DNA from: Bryopsis sp. KO-2023
Lineage: Eukaryota; Chlorophyta; Ulvophyceae; Bryopsidales; Bryopsidaceae
Assembly (NCBI GenBank): GCA_030272585.1
Contig: BSYQ01000006.1
Location: forward strand, 4,117,001 to 4,181,000
Direction of reading: 5' to 3'
Length of the DNA stretch: 64,000 nt
A program made the translations under genes and the position numbers. This document shows positions 9,500 to 19,548 of the stretch, piece by piece. Below the pieces are notes generated by a model. It did not search any database and was not told the DNA's origin. It saw nothing but the letters and a program-made list of their open reading frames with translations. Numbering within the stretch: position 1 is the first letter of the stretch; every line of letters begins with the position of its first letter.

Positions 9500-12400
9500 C
9501 TATTCTCTTCCTTTCTGCAACTCTTTTCTTTCTTTCTCTTTAAATGCGCGAAGTATATCTGGTGCGTTAACCAGATTAGCTTCAGGTTCCCAAGTAGCGT
9601 CAAGTAGATCGTATCCTTTCCACAGCACTAGGTATTCACGATTGCGTTTACCTCTAGCCCTTAGGATATTTTCGACCTCATACTCTACTTCGCTACCAAT
9701 CAACTCTCCTTCTGGAGGTTGTATCTGCCTGCTGTTATCACTCGAGGCGTGATAACGCTTGAACTTAGAAACATGAAACACTGGGTGAATGAGCCATGTT
9801 TCCGGAAGTTGAACTCTGTAAGCCACCTTTGATATTTTCTCCACAATTTCAAAGGGACCCACAAATCGACGGCGCAGTTTGGGACTCACTTTGTTCAAGG
9901 CAGCCAACGGAATAAAACGGCTTTTTATCAGGACTTTATCCCCTTTCTCAAAAGCAATATCTTTCCTCTTCTTGTTTGCACTCACACACATTCTGTGTTG
10001 TGCTCTAGAGTAATATGCTTTTGCGGTATCTAAGTCCTGTGCCATCCGTGCTACCATAGTCTTAACTGCTTCCACTTGAAATTGCGTTGCCGTCCCACCA
10101 ATGTTTGGTGTTTCTGGATGGTACCCATACATCAAGTATGCAGGTGCGAACCCTGTACTCGCATTCACTGCATTGTTTGCTGCAAACTCTGCTGTAGGTA
10201 AATACTCAACCCACTTATGGGGATACCTCTCAGCATATGGCCTTAGAAAATTTTCCAGAGTACGTATGGTAACCTCACTCTGCCCATCCGTTTGAGGGTG
10301 GTAAGCTGTACTCATCCGAATCTCTGTACCCAGAGCTTTAAAAAGCGTCTGCCAGAACTTGCTGGTAAAGCGAGGGTCTCTATCAGACACAATCACTTTA
10401 GGTAGGCCATGGTTGCGGTAAACATGTTCGATAAAAAGTTGGGCGTATCCTGCAGCGGTAATCTCTTTAGTACATGGGGCGAAATGCACAAACTTGGTAA
10501 GTCTATCGACAAAGACAGCTACAGCACTAAACCCATTGGATGCTGGTAGATCTGTCACCAAGTCAGTGGTAATCTGCTCCCACTTCCGCTCAGGTATTGG
10601 CAGGGGTTGAAGTAAGCCCATAGGCTTCTGTGTGTCAGCCTTTATTTGTTGGCACACAGGGCATTCGCGCACAAATGCCTTCAACTCATTCATCCACCCC
10701 TTCCACCAATATCGCCGCGCTAGGATTTCTCCTGTTCGCGCTGGTCCTGTATGGCCTGCTGAAGGTGTCTCATGGCACTCCTTCATAATCTTATTGCGCT
10801 GGCCTTTAGGAACCACCACTTTCTCGACTAATCCTCTCTTTGGGACCGTCCAGAGTATTCCCTCTCTGAGGAAATATCCCTCAACTTCCTCGCCACTCTC
10901 AAGCTTCCGCAATATCTTCACCAAGGAGTTATCAGCTTGGAGGGCTTGTTTCCACTCGTCTTGGCTTGCTTGATGCACTTGCCAAGTGGAAATGTTCATC
11001 GCAGTTTCCACGGGCTTAGGAACACTGCGGGAGAGAGCATCTGCTAACACATTAGCCTTGCCTTTGATATAGGAGATCTTGGGGTTGATCGAAGTCAGGT
11101 ACCCCGCCTCAAGCCATCTTGCTTGGGTTCTAGAAAGGTTCCTCTGCGACAGAATATGCGTCAGAGGTTGGTGGTCAGTGAACACTGTTACTCCACCCGC
11201 ACAACCTTCTAGATAATGTCTCCACTGCACCATCGCATAACATATTGCACACAACTCTTTGTCGTATGGTGCATAGTTAAGCTCGGCAGGCTTGAATCTA
11301 CGTGAGAGGTAAGCTATTGGCTGTAGCCCCTCTCCGTGATCCTGTGTTAACACGGCACCGATGGCCTCATTCGACGCATCAGTGATCACAGTGTAAGGCA
11401 GTGACGCATCTGGAAAAATAAGGACGGGAGCTTGACTTAAACGCTTTTTCAGTTCATTGAATGCGCCACGCTCAACCTGTCCCCATCTCCAGGGATGGTC
11501 TTTTTTCACTAAGTCATGGAGTGGTCCAGCAACATGTGCAAACTGGGGAATGAATTTCCTGTAGTATGAAACCATTCCAAGGAAACTACGTACATCTCTA
11601 ACACTCTGTAGTTCCTTCCACTCCTTCACTGCCTTTACTTTTTGTTCCTGTGGTTTTAACCCACTTCCGCTAATGCGGTAGCCAAGATAGTCTACTGTTG
11701 CGACAGCCAGCTCACTTTTACTTGCCTTAGCAAAAAGCTGATATTCTGCTAGTCGCGACAGGACTTTCTCTAAGTGTTCGGCATGCTGTTCCATGTTTTC
11801 AGAGAAGATGAGTATGTCATCGATAAAGACAACAACAAAATCATCTAAAAACTCTGCGAGTAGGTCTTGCACTAGAGTTTGGAATTGCGCTGGGCAATTG
11901 GTTAGCCCAAACGGCGCTACCAAAAACTCAAAGTGACCGTATCTCGTGCGGAACGCTGTTTTATCTGTATCAGATGGCCTTACTGGAAATTGCCAATAGC
12001 CTGATCGCAGATCTAACTTCGAGAACACTTTGGCTTTAAACACTCTATCCATCAATTCTTCTGGCAGGGGTAAAGGATACCGGTTTTTCACCGTCACCTT
12101 ATTGATCCACCTGTAATCCACACACATCCTTAAGCCTCCATCCTTTTTCGGTACAAATAGGATTGGCGCGCCCCAAGGGGACTCGGATGGTTTGATTTTC
12201 TTCTGTTCCAGAAGGTAGTCCACTTGTGCTTTCACTTCATCCAGCTCTGCTGGTGAAAGCTTGTATATTGGACGATGGATAGGTGTCGGATCCTCCAGGT
12301 CTATCTTAAACTCATGACCTTTTCTCTTCGGAGGGATCCCTGGGGGTAAATCACGAGGGAACACACCACGGTGTGTTTCTACCACCTTTTTAATTTCGGC

Positions 12401-13240
12401 AGGGGTGTCTGAACGAATAAGTTTACCAATCTCATCCTCAGTGTTGAATGGCTGTGTTCGCTCTATTGCGTCAGGCAATTCATGTTGGCCTAAAGCTTTC
12501 TCTTCAGATTCTTGCACTACAACCATGAATGCTGTCTCTGTTTTGAGATGACGCATCATTCGTTTAGCTGAACACTCAGTCACTGGCACTTCTTGCAGTA
12601 TCGACTGTACTTTTCGTTCAGGTTCAATACTCTCTTGGGTTGGATGACGCAACGGGAGATGAAACACTTGGCTGTTTTTGCAAACTGAAATCTCATTTTG
12701 CTGAAAGTCTATGCGGGGGTTTTCTTTCTGCAACCAAGGCATGCCCAATATTAGGTCATAACCAAGGTCTGGAAACAGATCCGCTTTCATTTTGCACTTC
12801 AGCCCTCCTATCTTTACTCGGAGGTTGTTACAGCTGCCAGCCAGTTCTTTAATATCTCCGTTTGCCAACATTGCTCTCTTTGAGCTTGGTGTAATCGACA
12901 ACCCGAGATCACGCGCTACCTTATCATTGATATAGTTTGCGGTACTTCCACAATCAATGAATGCATAAAGGTCCGTGGTCTTGATCCGTGCTTTTACTTC
13001 GTACCCTCTCACAGGCACTTCTTGAATTTTTAACAGAGGGCATGTGTCACCCTTGGTTGACGAAGTTGATCGAACTTCTGACACATTAACTCGCTCTGTG
13101 GTAGACCGCTGGGTTGTTTCTGACCCACTATCGTCTACGTCTGCAGGCAGGGACTCCTGTAGACTACTCTGCGACTCCAATGAGCCCACAGATTCACTAA
13201 CAGAGGGAAGAGATGCAGATGACGCATGAGGCGCGTCCAT
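9500..13240 (-). CDS. C1 pol: protease, RT, RNase H, integrase, chromodomain
   Basis: Complete Ty3/gypsy pol. From the ATG at 13240: retropepsin near residue 95 (FIDCGS) with the conserved LILGMPWL; RT at about 330-500 with the catalytic FIDD (VVFIDDILIF); RNase H at about 590-710 (TDASNEAIGAVL, ADALSRSV); integrase zinc domain (H..H, CPVCQQ) and DDE core with D in TTDLVTDLP, D in SDRDPRF and E in DGQSEVTIRTLE; C-terminal chromodomain (YLVLWKGYDLLDATWEPEAN). The same frame is open upstream without a stop to the slippery site at 13506-13513, so the real product is a gag-pol fusion with an Arg-rich leader (RRKRRKRNRVRRRRKLRSK), probably a nuclear localisation signal. No internal stops: likely functional. 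Confidence 0.93.
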   Translation of the reverse strand: MDAPHASSASLPSVSESVGSLESQSSLQESLPADVDDSGSETTQRSTTERVNVSEVRSTSSTKGDTCPLLKIQEVPVRGYEVKARIKTTDLYAFIDCGSTANYINDKVARDLGLSITPSSKRAMLANGDIKELAGSCNNLRVKIGGLKCKMKADLFPDLGYDLILGMPWLQKENPRIDFQQNEISVCKNSQVFHLPLRHPTQESIEPERKVQSILQEVPVTECSAKRMMRHLKTETAFMVVVQESEEKALGQHELPDAIERTQPFNTEDEIGKLIRSDTPAEIKKVVETHRGVFPRDLPPGIPPKRKGHEFKIDLEDPTPIHRPIYKLSPAELDEVKAQVDYLLEQKKIKPSESPWGAPILFVPKKDGGLRMCVDYRWINKVTVKNRYPLPLPEELMDRVFKAKVFSKLDLRSGYWQFPVRPSDTDKTAFRTRYGHFEFLVAPFGLTNCPAQFQTLVQDLLAEFLDDFVVVFIDDILIFSENMEQHAEHLEKVLSRLAEYQLFAKASKSELAVATVDYLGYRISGSGLKPQEQKVKAVKEWKELQSVRDVRSFLGMVSYYRKFIPQFAHVAGPLHDLVKKDHPWRWGQVERGAFNELKKRLSQAPVLIFPDASLPYTVITDASNEAIGAVLTQDHGEGLQPIAYLSRRFKPAELNYAPYDKELCAICYAMVQWRHYLEGCAGGVTVFTDHQPLTHILSQRNLSRTQARWLEAGYLTSINPKISYIKGKANVLADALSRSVPKPVETAMNISTWQVHQASQDEWKQALQADNSLVKILRKLESGEEVEGYFLREGILWTVPKRGLVEKVVVPKGQRNKIMKECHETPSAGHTGPARTGEILARRYWWKGWMNELKAFVRECPVCQQIKADTQKPMGLLQPLPIPERKWEQITTDLVTDLPASNGFSAVAVFVDRLTKFVHFAPCTKEITAAGYAQLFIEHVYRNHGLPKVIVSDRDPRFTSKFWQTLFKALGTEIRMSTAYHPQTDGQSEVTIRTLENFLRPYAERYPHKWVEYLPTAEFAANNAVNASTGFAPAYLMYGYHPETPNIGGTATQFQVEAVKTMVARMAQDLDTAKAYYSRAQHRMCVSANKKRKDIAFEKGDKVLIKSRFIPLAALNKVSPKLRRRFVGPFEIVEKISKVAYRVQLPETWLIHPVFHVSKFKRYHASSDNSRQIQPPEGELIGSEVEYEVENILRARGKRNREYLVLWKGYDLLDATWEPEANLVNAPDILRAFKEKERKELQKGRE

Positions 13241-13494
13241 CTCATCCGGTGTGCTTTCCTCCTGTTCGTTTTTCCAATCGCAGTTGTCATGTGCCGATTG
13301 GGTAGATGTGGAGAGTGTCTCTGTTCTCTCTTCACGCGGTGTACTAGTCCGCGCCCCAGGTTTTCCGCTGTGAGTACAAACCTTTTTCGAGGCACCTACT
13401 TTTGATCTTAGCTTCCTACGCCGCCTACGAACTCTGTTTCGCTTACGACGTTTGCGTCGGCCAGGCTCAGACGAAGCAGTTTCCTGCCTGGCGG

Positions 13495-16134
13495 TCAGTT
13501 TAACATTTTTTTTACATCGGGGAGGTTTTTCACCTCCTCCAATCTAGGACATTGCCTCACAGGATGACCCTTCTTTCCACAAAGATAACAATGATATCCC
13601 CCTCCCCCCTGGGGGTTCTGTCTTCCCTGATTGGCTTGTCCTCTTCCACGGTTACCACCACCGCGTCCACGTCCACCACCACCACGTCCTTGTTGCTGTT
13701 GCTGCTGCTGTTGCACTCCTGCGGCAGCTTGTGGTGGTGCTTGGGCTGGTGGTGTAGGGTTCTGCTGCTGCTGACCCTGATTCTGGCCTTTCTTCTTTCT
13801 TCCACCACGCCAGACTCCTTTCTTTTTCTGATTGGTTTGCCCTCCTTGGCCTTGTGTTCCAACTCCAAGGGCTTCCAATCGTTCGGCGGATATGATGGCG
13901 GCCTCGACATCTCGAGGTACCGTTGCTGCGACTAACTTCTGAACTTCACTTTTAAGTCCATCCACGAAGAGCAAATACTGGTGATCCTCTTCGAGGTCTG
14001 GAATTCGCAAGACTAACCGCTGAAACTCTTTAACAAACTGTTTCACGGTTCCAGTCTGCTTGAGTTTGTGGAGGTCACGCCACGCTTCATCTCGATCACT
14101 AGAGAATTCGAAAGCTGTAGCTAAGCCATCCATGAAGTCCATCCAGTCACGGAAGGGTGGTCTTTCACCTCGGTGAATTTTCAACTCTTGCATCGTTAAC
14201 CAATCCGAGGCAGCCCCATAAAGGTTAGTGGCCATAATCGATTGCCACTGTGCTTCATGCACTCCGCAGGTTCTCAAGTACCGCGTCATGAGCACTTGCC
14301 ATTTACGGGCTTTTGGTTCTCCACTTCCGTTAAATGCACGAGGCATCTGCAACTTGACGGTGCTAGGCAACCACTGTCCTTGCCTAGGAGGTCCTGGCCC
14401 TGCTGGTCCAGCGCCACCTCCACCTCCACCTCCACCAGGAGGTCCACCGGGAGGTCCACCGCCTCCACCATCTCCACCGCCGCCACCACCTCCTCCGCCA
14501 TCAGGCGCACCTGGAATGCGGGAAGGTGGGCGGTTTCGTCTGTCGCGGTAATCATCACCGCCATCATCATCTGGGTCGTCATCACCAGGGTCTCCAAAGT
14601 TACCTCGCATGCGAGGAACTCGACTGGGTCCACCAGTAGACTCATATGAACCAAGTGCAGCAAAGGGATTATTTTCTACCCTTGCTCCCAAAGCACTTAA
14701 CCCAAGTCCCAATCTTCCAGTACGTGTGGGGATCTGCATAGGTTCTTTTCCTTTCTCTTCTCTGACCTGTGCCTTAGCACGCTCAAGGTCAATTTGATAT
14801 AACACTTCTGCTGAGGAGAGAACTCTTGGGTTAGTTCGTGTGGGTCTACGTGATCCATCGGCAGAGTCGGGTTCTGAGATGCGTACTCCAGGCTGAGCTC
14901 TTGTACTTGGAGGTATCAACTGAGGGAATGTGAAATCAACGTCTGGTGCGCTGTCCACTGCAGTGCATGGTGGTGCTTCTGCAGCAACAATTTCACCCTC
15001 CTCGACCTGTACTGCTGGAGGAGCCGGTATTGTTGAGGTTCCTGCCCCAACCATTCCTACCGCGAAGCTCTGGTCTAATGGCGGCCATGATGCAGCCAAC
15101 TGCTTTACTGATTTCTTCGGCAGTGGCATCCCAAAGGCTGAGTCCTCAGGCTCAGGGGAAGTTGATTCTTCACGCTCTGGTGATACTGCACGAGCATCAC
15201 TTCCGCTTTGGGCACTCTGACTTCCGCCACTCACATCCTCCATGCTTCGTTCCAGGCCAGATAATCTTAAGGCAACCACATCAGCTGCATCTTGCTGCTG
15301 ATCCCAGGTTTTGGATGCCTTTTTCTCCAAGGCAATCAAATCTTTTTGAATTGCTACTCTTGAGCTCTGCAAACGCTTCACCTCAGCACCTTGTTTGTGC
15401 AAGGACTCCCGAAACAATTCTAGAGTCCGTTCGACTTTTTCGTTGGAATCCGCAACAGTTCCTAATAAGCCTTCAATTCTCCGCCCTTGAACAAGGGATA
15501 ACTCGGAGAGTTGTTTTAACTGAAGTGCTGATGCTTCAGTTGCTTCTTTTAGGTCAGCAAAACGAGAGTCCGCTAGAATGTCTGCGGCATCCATTCTCCT
15601 CGTTATTGCATCCACAGAAGCTTTGATCTCGGCTCTTTCTTTCCTATGGTCGATATCTTGGCGTAATAGCCTCTGCTCGTATCGACTATGTTGAGCCGCT
15701 ACTGAATCCAGCTTCTGCTGTTGCGACACCACCGCATGCTGTGTGGCCTCAACCTGTTGCGCATGCTGGTGCTGTGTTTCCAGCGCCTGCCCGATCACCT
15801 CTGATGCGCCAGCCAGTTGGTTCGACACAGAGGCCTCAGTATGGGCGAGCCTCTGCCCCAGTGTCTGGTCAACTTGCTGCAGGTGACCCCTTAGCCCGTG
15901 GGCTAAATCGTCCACACGGTCATGGACCGCATCCACATCCTCTCTTAAGGCTTCCGCATCAGCTCCCATGTCTATGTCGACAGCTGCTTGCTGGACATTG
16001 TGGATGTTCTGGACGTTTATTTGTTGATACACAACATTGGGTGCGTCAGGCAATTCCTCATCGAACTCAGGTTCAATCCCTGGCTCTTCAACTTGAGGCT
16101 CGCGCACTGCCAATGCGTGTTCACGGTCAGCCAT
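13495..16134 (-). CDS. C1 gag polyprotein (879 aa)
   Basis: Starts MADREHALAVREPQVEEPGI. The N-terminal ~300 residues are mostly helical coiled coil with Gln/His-rich heptads. A Ser/Pro/acidic region and a poly-Gly/Pro tract (about residues 530-580) follow. The gag capsid-like domain comes next (WQVLMTRYLRTCGVHEAQWQ, WRDLHKLKQTGTVKQFVKEF). The C terminus has a poly-Gln run, Arg-Gly repeats and one zinc knuckle, CYLCGKKGHPVRQC. The start is the first ATG, ~130 nt after the primer binding site. Domain order matches element B gag, so B and C are related lineages. The long N-terminal coil and glycine tract are unusual for plant gag. Confidence 0.9.
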   Translation of the reverse strand: MADREHALAVREPQVEEPGIEPEFDEELPDAPNVVYQQINVQNIHNVQQAAVDIDMGADAEALREDVDAVHDRVDDLAHGLRGHLQQVDQTLGQRLAHTEASVSNQLAGASEVIGQALETQHQHAQQVEATQHAVVSQQQKLDSVAAQHSRYEQRLLRQDIDHRKERAEIKASVDAITRRMDAADILADSRFADLKEATEASALQLKQLSELSLVQGRRIEGLLGTVADSNEKVERTLELFRESLHKQGAEVKRLQSSRVAIQKDLIALEKKASKTWDQQQDAADVVALRLSGLERSMEDVSGGSQSAQSGSDARAVSPEREESTSPEPEDSAFGMPLPKKSVKQLAASWPPLDQSFAVGMVGAGTSTIPAPPAVQVEEGEIVAAEAPPCTAVDSAPDVDFTFPQLIPPSTRAQPGVRISEPDSADGSRRPTRTNPRVLSSAEVLYQIDLERAKAQVREEKGKEPMQIPTRTGRLGLGLSALGARVENNPFAALGSYESTGGPSRVPRMRGNFGDPGDDDPDDDGGDDYRDRRNRPPSRIPGAPDGGGGGGGGGDGGGGGPPGGPPGGGGGGGGAGPAGPGPPRQGQWLPSTVKLQMPRAFNGSGEPKARKWQVLMTRYLRTCGVHEAQWQSIMATNLYGAASDWLTMQELKIHRGERPPFRDWMDFMDGLATAFEFSSDRDEAWRDLHKLKQTGTVKQFVKEFQRLVLRIPDLEEDHQYLLFVDGLKSEVQKLVAATVPRDVEAAIISAERLEALGVGTQGQGGQTNQKKKGVWRGGRKKKGQNQGQQQQNPTPPAQAPPQAAAGVQQQQQQQQGRGGGGRGRGGGNRGRGQANQGRQNPQGGGGYHCYLCGKKGHPVRQCPRLEEVKNLPDVKKMLN
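13506..13513 (-). promoter_or_regulatory. A AAA AAA slippery site, C1 gag-pol -1 frameshift
   Basis: Gag ends GTA AAA AAA ATG TTA AAC TGA. The eight-A run contains the heptamer A AAA AAA in the correct phase. The -1 frame is the pol frame; I checked it triplet by triplet from 13241 to the site and found no stop. Confidence 0.7.
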
Positions 16135-16265
16135 GGTCTCTCAGCCACTATTTGGGAGTACTCAACAACCACGGTTGGAGTTTCTCTCTACCAAACAAAC
16201 AAACAAAAACGTTTGTTGCGCCACGTTCACAAGTTTCGATCTCAAGAACTTAAAGTTCTTGCCTC

Positions 16266-16277
16266 GCTCCGAAACCA
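16266..16277 (-). promoter_or_regulatory. Primer binding site of C1
   Basis: Minus strand TGGTTTCGGAGC, two nucleotides (AT) after the LTR end CACTATCA. Confidence 0.8.
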
Positions 16278-16279
16278 AT

Positions 16280-16699
16280 TGATAGTGAAGCTTGTGGGTG
16301 ACGCAATAGTGGTCGGCTGTGTTGATTGGATTCGTGATAACTTGCTGGCTAACGCAAGTATACTTGTGGGGTTTGTTGGTTTAGACAACTCTCTAGCTAG
16401 CGCGGTTGTGAACGCTACTAGAGCACTTGGGTTGGGAAGTGATTGCGTCAGGCAAACACTTAACACACACACACACAAACACACACACAAGCGGGAACAC
16501 ACCAATCCCACGAATCCCGAGTTCTTACAAAATAAAGTGAATGTCAAAACAACGAGTGGGCCTCTTAAGTACCCCTAAGTGTAGTACGCTGACGCATGCC
16601 CCAAACTCTGGGTCTAATCTGTCTTACTCGTGAACCCACATGCGTCAGCCACCCTCGGCTCTATCCCAAACTACCTCGTATAGCGCTAAAAGACTAACA
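16280..16699 (-). repeat. 5' LTR of C1 (420 bp)
   Basis: Minus strand TGTTAGTC...CACTATCA; partner of 6620-7040. The target duplication ATAAG follows at 16700-16704. Confidence 0.92.
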
Positions 16700-16704
16700 A
16701 TAAG

Positions 16705-17042
16705 CCCCTACTCTGATATAGGTCATCCGAGTCCTTCTCATACACGGAGTGCTTCTCGGATCTACCAAGACCATACACTTCTCTACACTGGTGGCGAACC
16801 AATGTACATCAACTGAAGTCTCGCAACTTCATCTACTTCCATTTATATTCTCATTTTGAATGGATCCCAACTCGAGTTCAAAATATAATATAGCGAGAAA
16901 TTCAACTTAGTTCACTAGTTCATTGAAAATGAGATATGTTCATAAACATGTCCTCACTTAGCAAGAACTTGATCTCGTTCACAAGATCTGGAACTCTTTT
17001 CATATCGATACTCGATCATGAAGAAACATTACCCCACACAAG
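16705..17042 (-). other. Element H 3' untranslated region, proximal piece
   Basis: Non-coding, AT-richer sequence between the H pol stop and the C1 insertion site. It joins 6471-6614 once C1 is removed. No ORF or repeat seen. Confidence 0.5.
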
Positions 17043-19504
17043 TCACGAACGAAGTCGCCTACTTCGACGTACCGGAATAGGGGGAATCAACGTTGATTTC
17101 TTTCTCTTCTGGTACTGCTCTACCAGCTCCCGAGCGTTCTCCAAATTCGCTTCAGGCTCCCAAGAGTTGTGCTCATGTGAGTATCCCGTCCACTTTACCA
17201 AGTATTGCGGAACTACTCGTCGACCGACCTTTACTTCACGGTAGTCGAGGAGGTCTTCTACCTCATACTCTAATTCTTCCTGTATATCCACAGGTGGCGG
17301 AGGAGGTTGTGTCTTTCCATGCGACCAATACCTCTTAAGTAAAGAAGCATGAAAGACTGGATGAATAGGAAGCGAATCAGGCAATTCCAACCGGAATGCT
17401 ACCTGTTCTGCCATCGGTTTTCGTTTTTGGACACCTTCCAAAACACGAAAAGGACCCAACCAACGTGGCAATAACTTCCTTGATCCAGGGTGTTTCAATT
17501 TGATATGTCGTGCATCCAGCAAGACCATATCGCCTACTTGAACATCAACTGGACACCTACGCACATCGGCATAAGTCTTCATCCTTTGCTGAGCACTTTT
17601 CAAACACCGCTTTGCTTTGACAATCGCCTCACGAATGTCTTCAGTCATCTTCTTCACCGCCGGTACTCCAATTTGTGTCCTTTGTCTACTTAGACCTCCA
17701 GGACCCATGACATTAGATGTCTTGGATGGAAGTTGTACCGTTAATGGTGTCCACGGATCTCTACCGTAGTTCAAGAAGAACGGTGTTTCACCAGTAGCCA
17801 TCGACTTAGAGTTGTTCAAGGCAAACTCTACCACTGGCAATAAGTCACTCCAATCTCTTTGACGAGGTCCTACGAAATGCCGTAAGGTATCTTCGAGGAT
17901 CCTATTCATTGCTTCAGTCTGTCCATCACTCTGTGGATGAAAAGCTGTCGACAATGCTTGAGTGACCCCTAAGGTCTTACAAAGCTCTCTAAAGAACTTT
18001 GAAGTCCACCTAGGATCTCTATCGCTTACGAGGTGCTTAGGAAGGCCGTGCAAACGGAAGACCTCAGTAACGAAGAGTTTCGCCGTTTGTACCGCATCAC
18101 ACGTAGTGTGCGTTGGTACGCATCGCACCATCTTTGTGAGTCGATCCACAAAAACTAAGATGGCATCAAATGCTTCTGCTCCTGATTTAGGCAAATCAGT
18201 AATCAAATCCATTGAAACTGATTCCCATCGACCATCAGGTATACGTAAAGGTTGCAAAGGACCAGGCACCTTGCCGCGTCGGTGTTTGTTCCTTTGACAT
18301 GCATCGCATCCTTTTACGAAGTTTGCGATATCTCCTTCTACGCCAGGCCACCAAAAGTATTTCAAGACTGTTCTTTGGGTCTTGCGGATCCCAAAATGTC
18401 CTGCATATACACTTGCATGGCTATCATGTAGGATATCTTCTCTAAGATTATCCCAATTTGGTACTACTACTCGTGCACCATTCCACCACAGGCCTGAGTG
18501 CTTTTGACAACCTGAAGCGGCGACATCTTCGGTTTCAAACCACTCATCCCTAGTGATCCCCTCAGTCAATCTTTCCCCAAGCATCGACGTACCGGTCCGG
18601 GGCGAGGACGGATCCCCTTTCCAAGTTGGTCGTTTCTGGCCACCTCCCAGCTCCGAGAGTATTCCGATCTGCTGAGAATACGACGGATATCGTGACAAGG
18701 GGTCTGCCACGTTCGTCCGACCCGGCCTGTATTCCCACTCGAACCGGAACCCCTGGAGGACTTCGAGCCAACGTGCCGACCTTCGAGAGAGAGTTTCCTG
18801 GGAATGGAAGTATGTGTTAGGCTGGTGATCACACACCACCTTAAACACACGCACGTCCAAGTAGCATCGCCACAACTTAAGAGCATGTACTACAGCGAAC
18901 ATTTCCTTGTCCCCTATGCTCCAATTAAGTTGGGCTCCTGATAACTTTCGACTTTCAAAAGCTATCGGATGTCCCTCTTGCAACAAGATTGCACCGATCG
19001 CGTAATCCGAAGCATCCGCGACAACTTCAAAATCTTTTTCGAAGTTAGGCATTGCCAAACAAGGTGCATGTGTTAAATTCTCTTTAACACCATCAAATCC
19101 TCTTTGACAATCCTCGGTCCAACTCCACTCTTTACCCTTCCTAAGTAAATTTGTGAGTGGGGCTACAAGCTTGCTGTAACCTTGCACAAATCTCCGGAAA
19201 TAGTTAGAGAGCCCTAAAAATGAACGCAATTCCGCAACGTTCTTTGGGACTGGCCACTCTACTACTTTCTCTGTTTTCCTCTTATCAGCGGAAATACCAT
19301 CTTGATTTATAACAAATCCAAGATAGTGAAGCTCTTTCTTAAAGAAATCACATTTTGATCTCTTCAAGAGCATTTTGTGCTCACGCAAGCGTTTCATCAC
19401 GGCTCGCAAATGTTGCACATGTTCCTCCGGAGTTTTGCTGAATACAAGTATGTCATCGAGGTATATTAGGACCGACTTCCCAATCATACCCGAGAATACC
19501 CGAT
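17043..19504 (-). pseudogene. Element H pol, C-terminal two-thirds (RT end, RNase H, integrase, chromodomain)
   Basis: The frame enters inside RT at YLDDILVFSKTPEEHV, then gives the RT thumb (ELRSFLGLSNYFRRFV), RNase H (VADASDYAIGAILL), integrase zinc domain and DDE core (SDRDPRW, DGQTEAMNR), and a chromodomain (QYLVKWTGYSHEHNSWEPEA). It ends with a basic tail, PIPVRRSRRLRS. The N-terminal part is missing because element D ends at 19505. The frame continues into D sequence up to 19634, but those residues are not H protein. A shorter inverted copy lies at 60360-61067. Confidence 0.85.
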
Positions 19505-19521
19505 TGTAACGAATGGACAGA

Positions 19522-19548
19522 TGTAACAGGTGGGGGGAGGTTACAGGG
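19522..19548. other. Filler at the D1 deletion junction
   Basis: A ~24-nt insert that starts TGTAACAGGTGGGGGG and ends AGGTTACA, plus GGG, lies between the truncated integrase and the LTR remnant. It combines a D LTR start, a polypurine-like G run and a GTTACA end. It is identical in the inverted copy. Confidence 0.55.

Larger units (their letters stand above)
6620..16699 (-). mobile_element. Element C1, complete Ty3/gypsy chromovirus with third ORF
   Basis: Complete 10.1-kb element on the minus strand: 5' LTR 16280-16699, primer binding site, gag, pol by -1 frameshift, ORF3, polypurine tract, 3' LTR 6620-7040. Flanked by the 5-bp duplication ATAAG (6615-6619 and 16700-16704). The LTRs differ at a handful of sites (for example GTTGGTTGG versus GTTGATTGG, CTTAGACAC versus CTTAACAC), roughly 1%, so the insertion is young but not brand new. 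It lies within the 3' UTR of element H. Confidence 0.92.
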
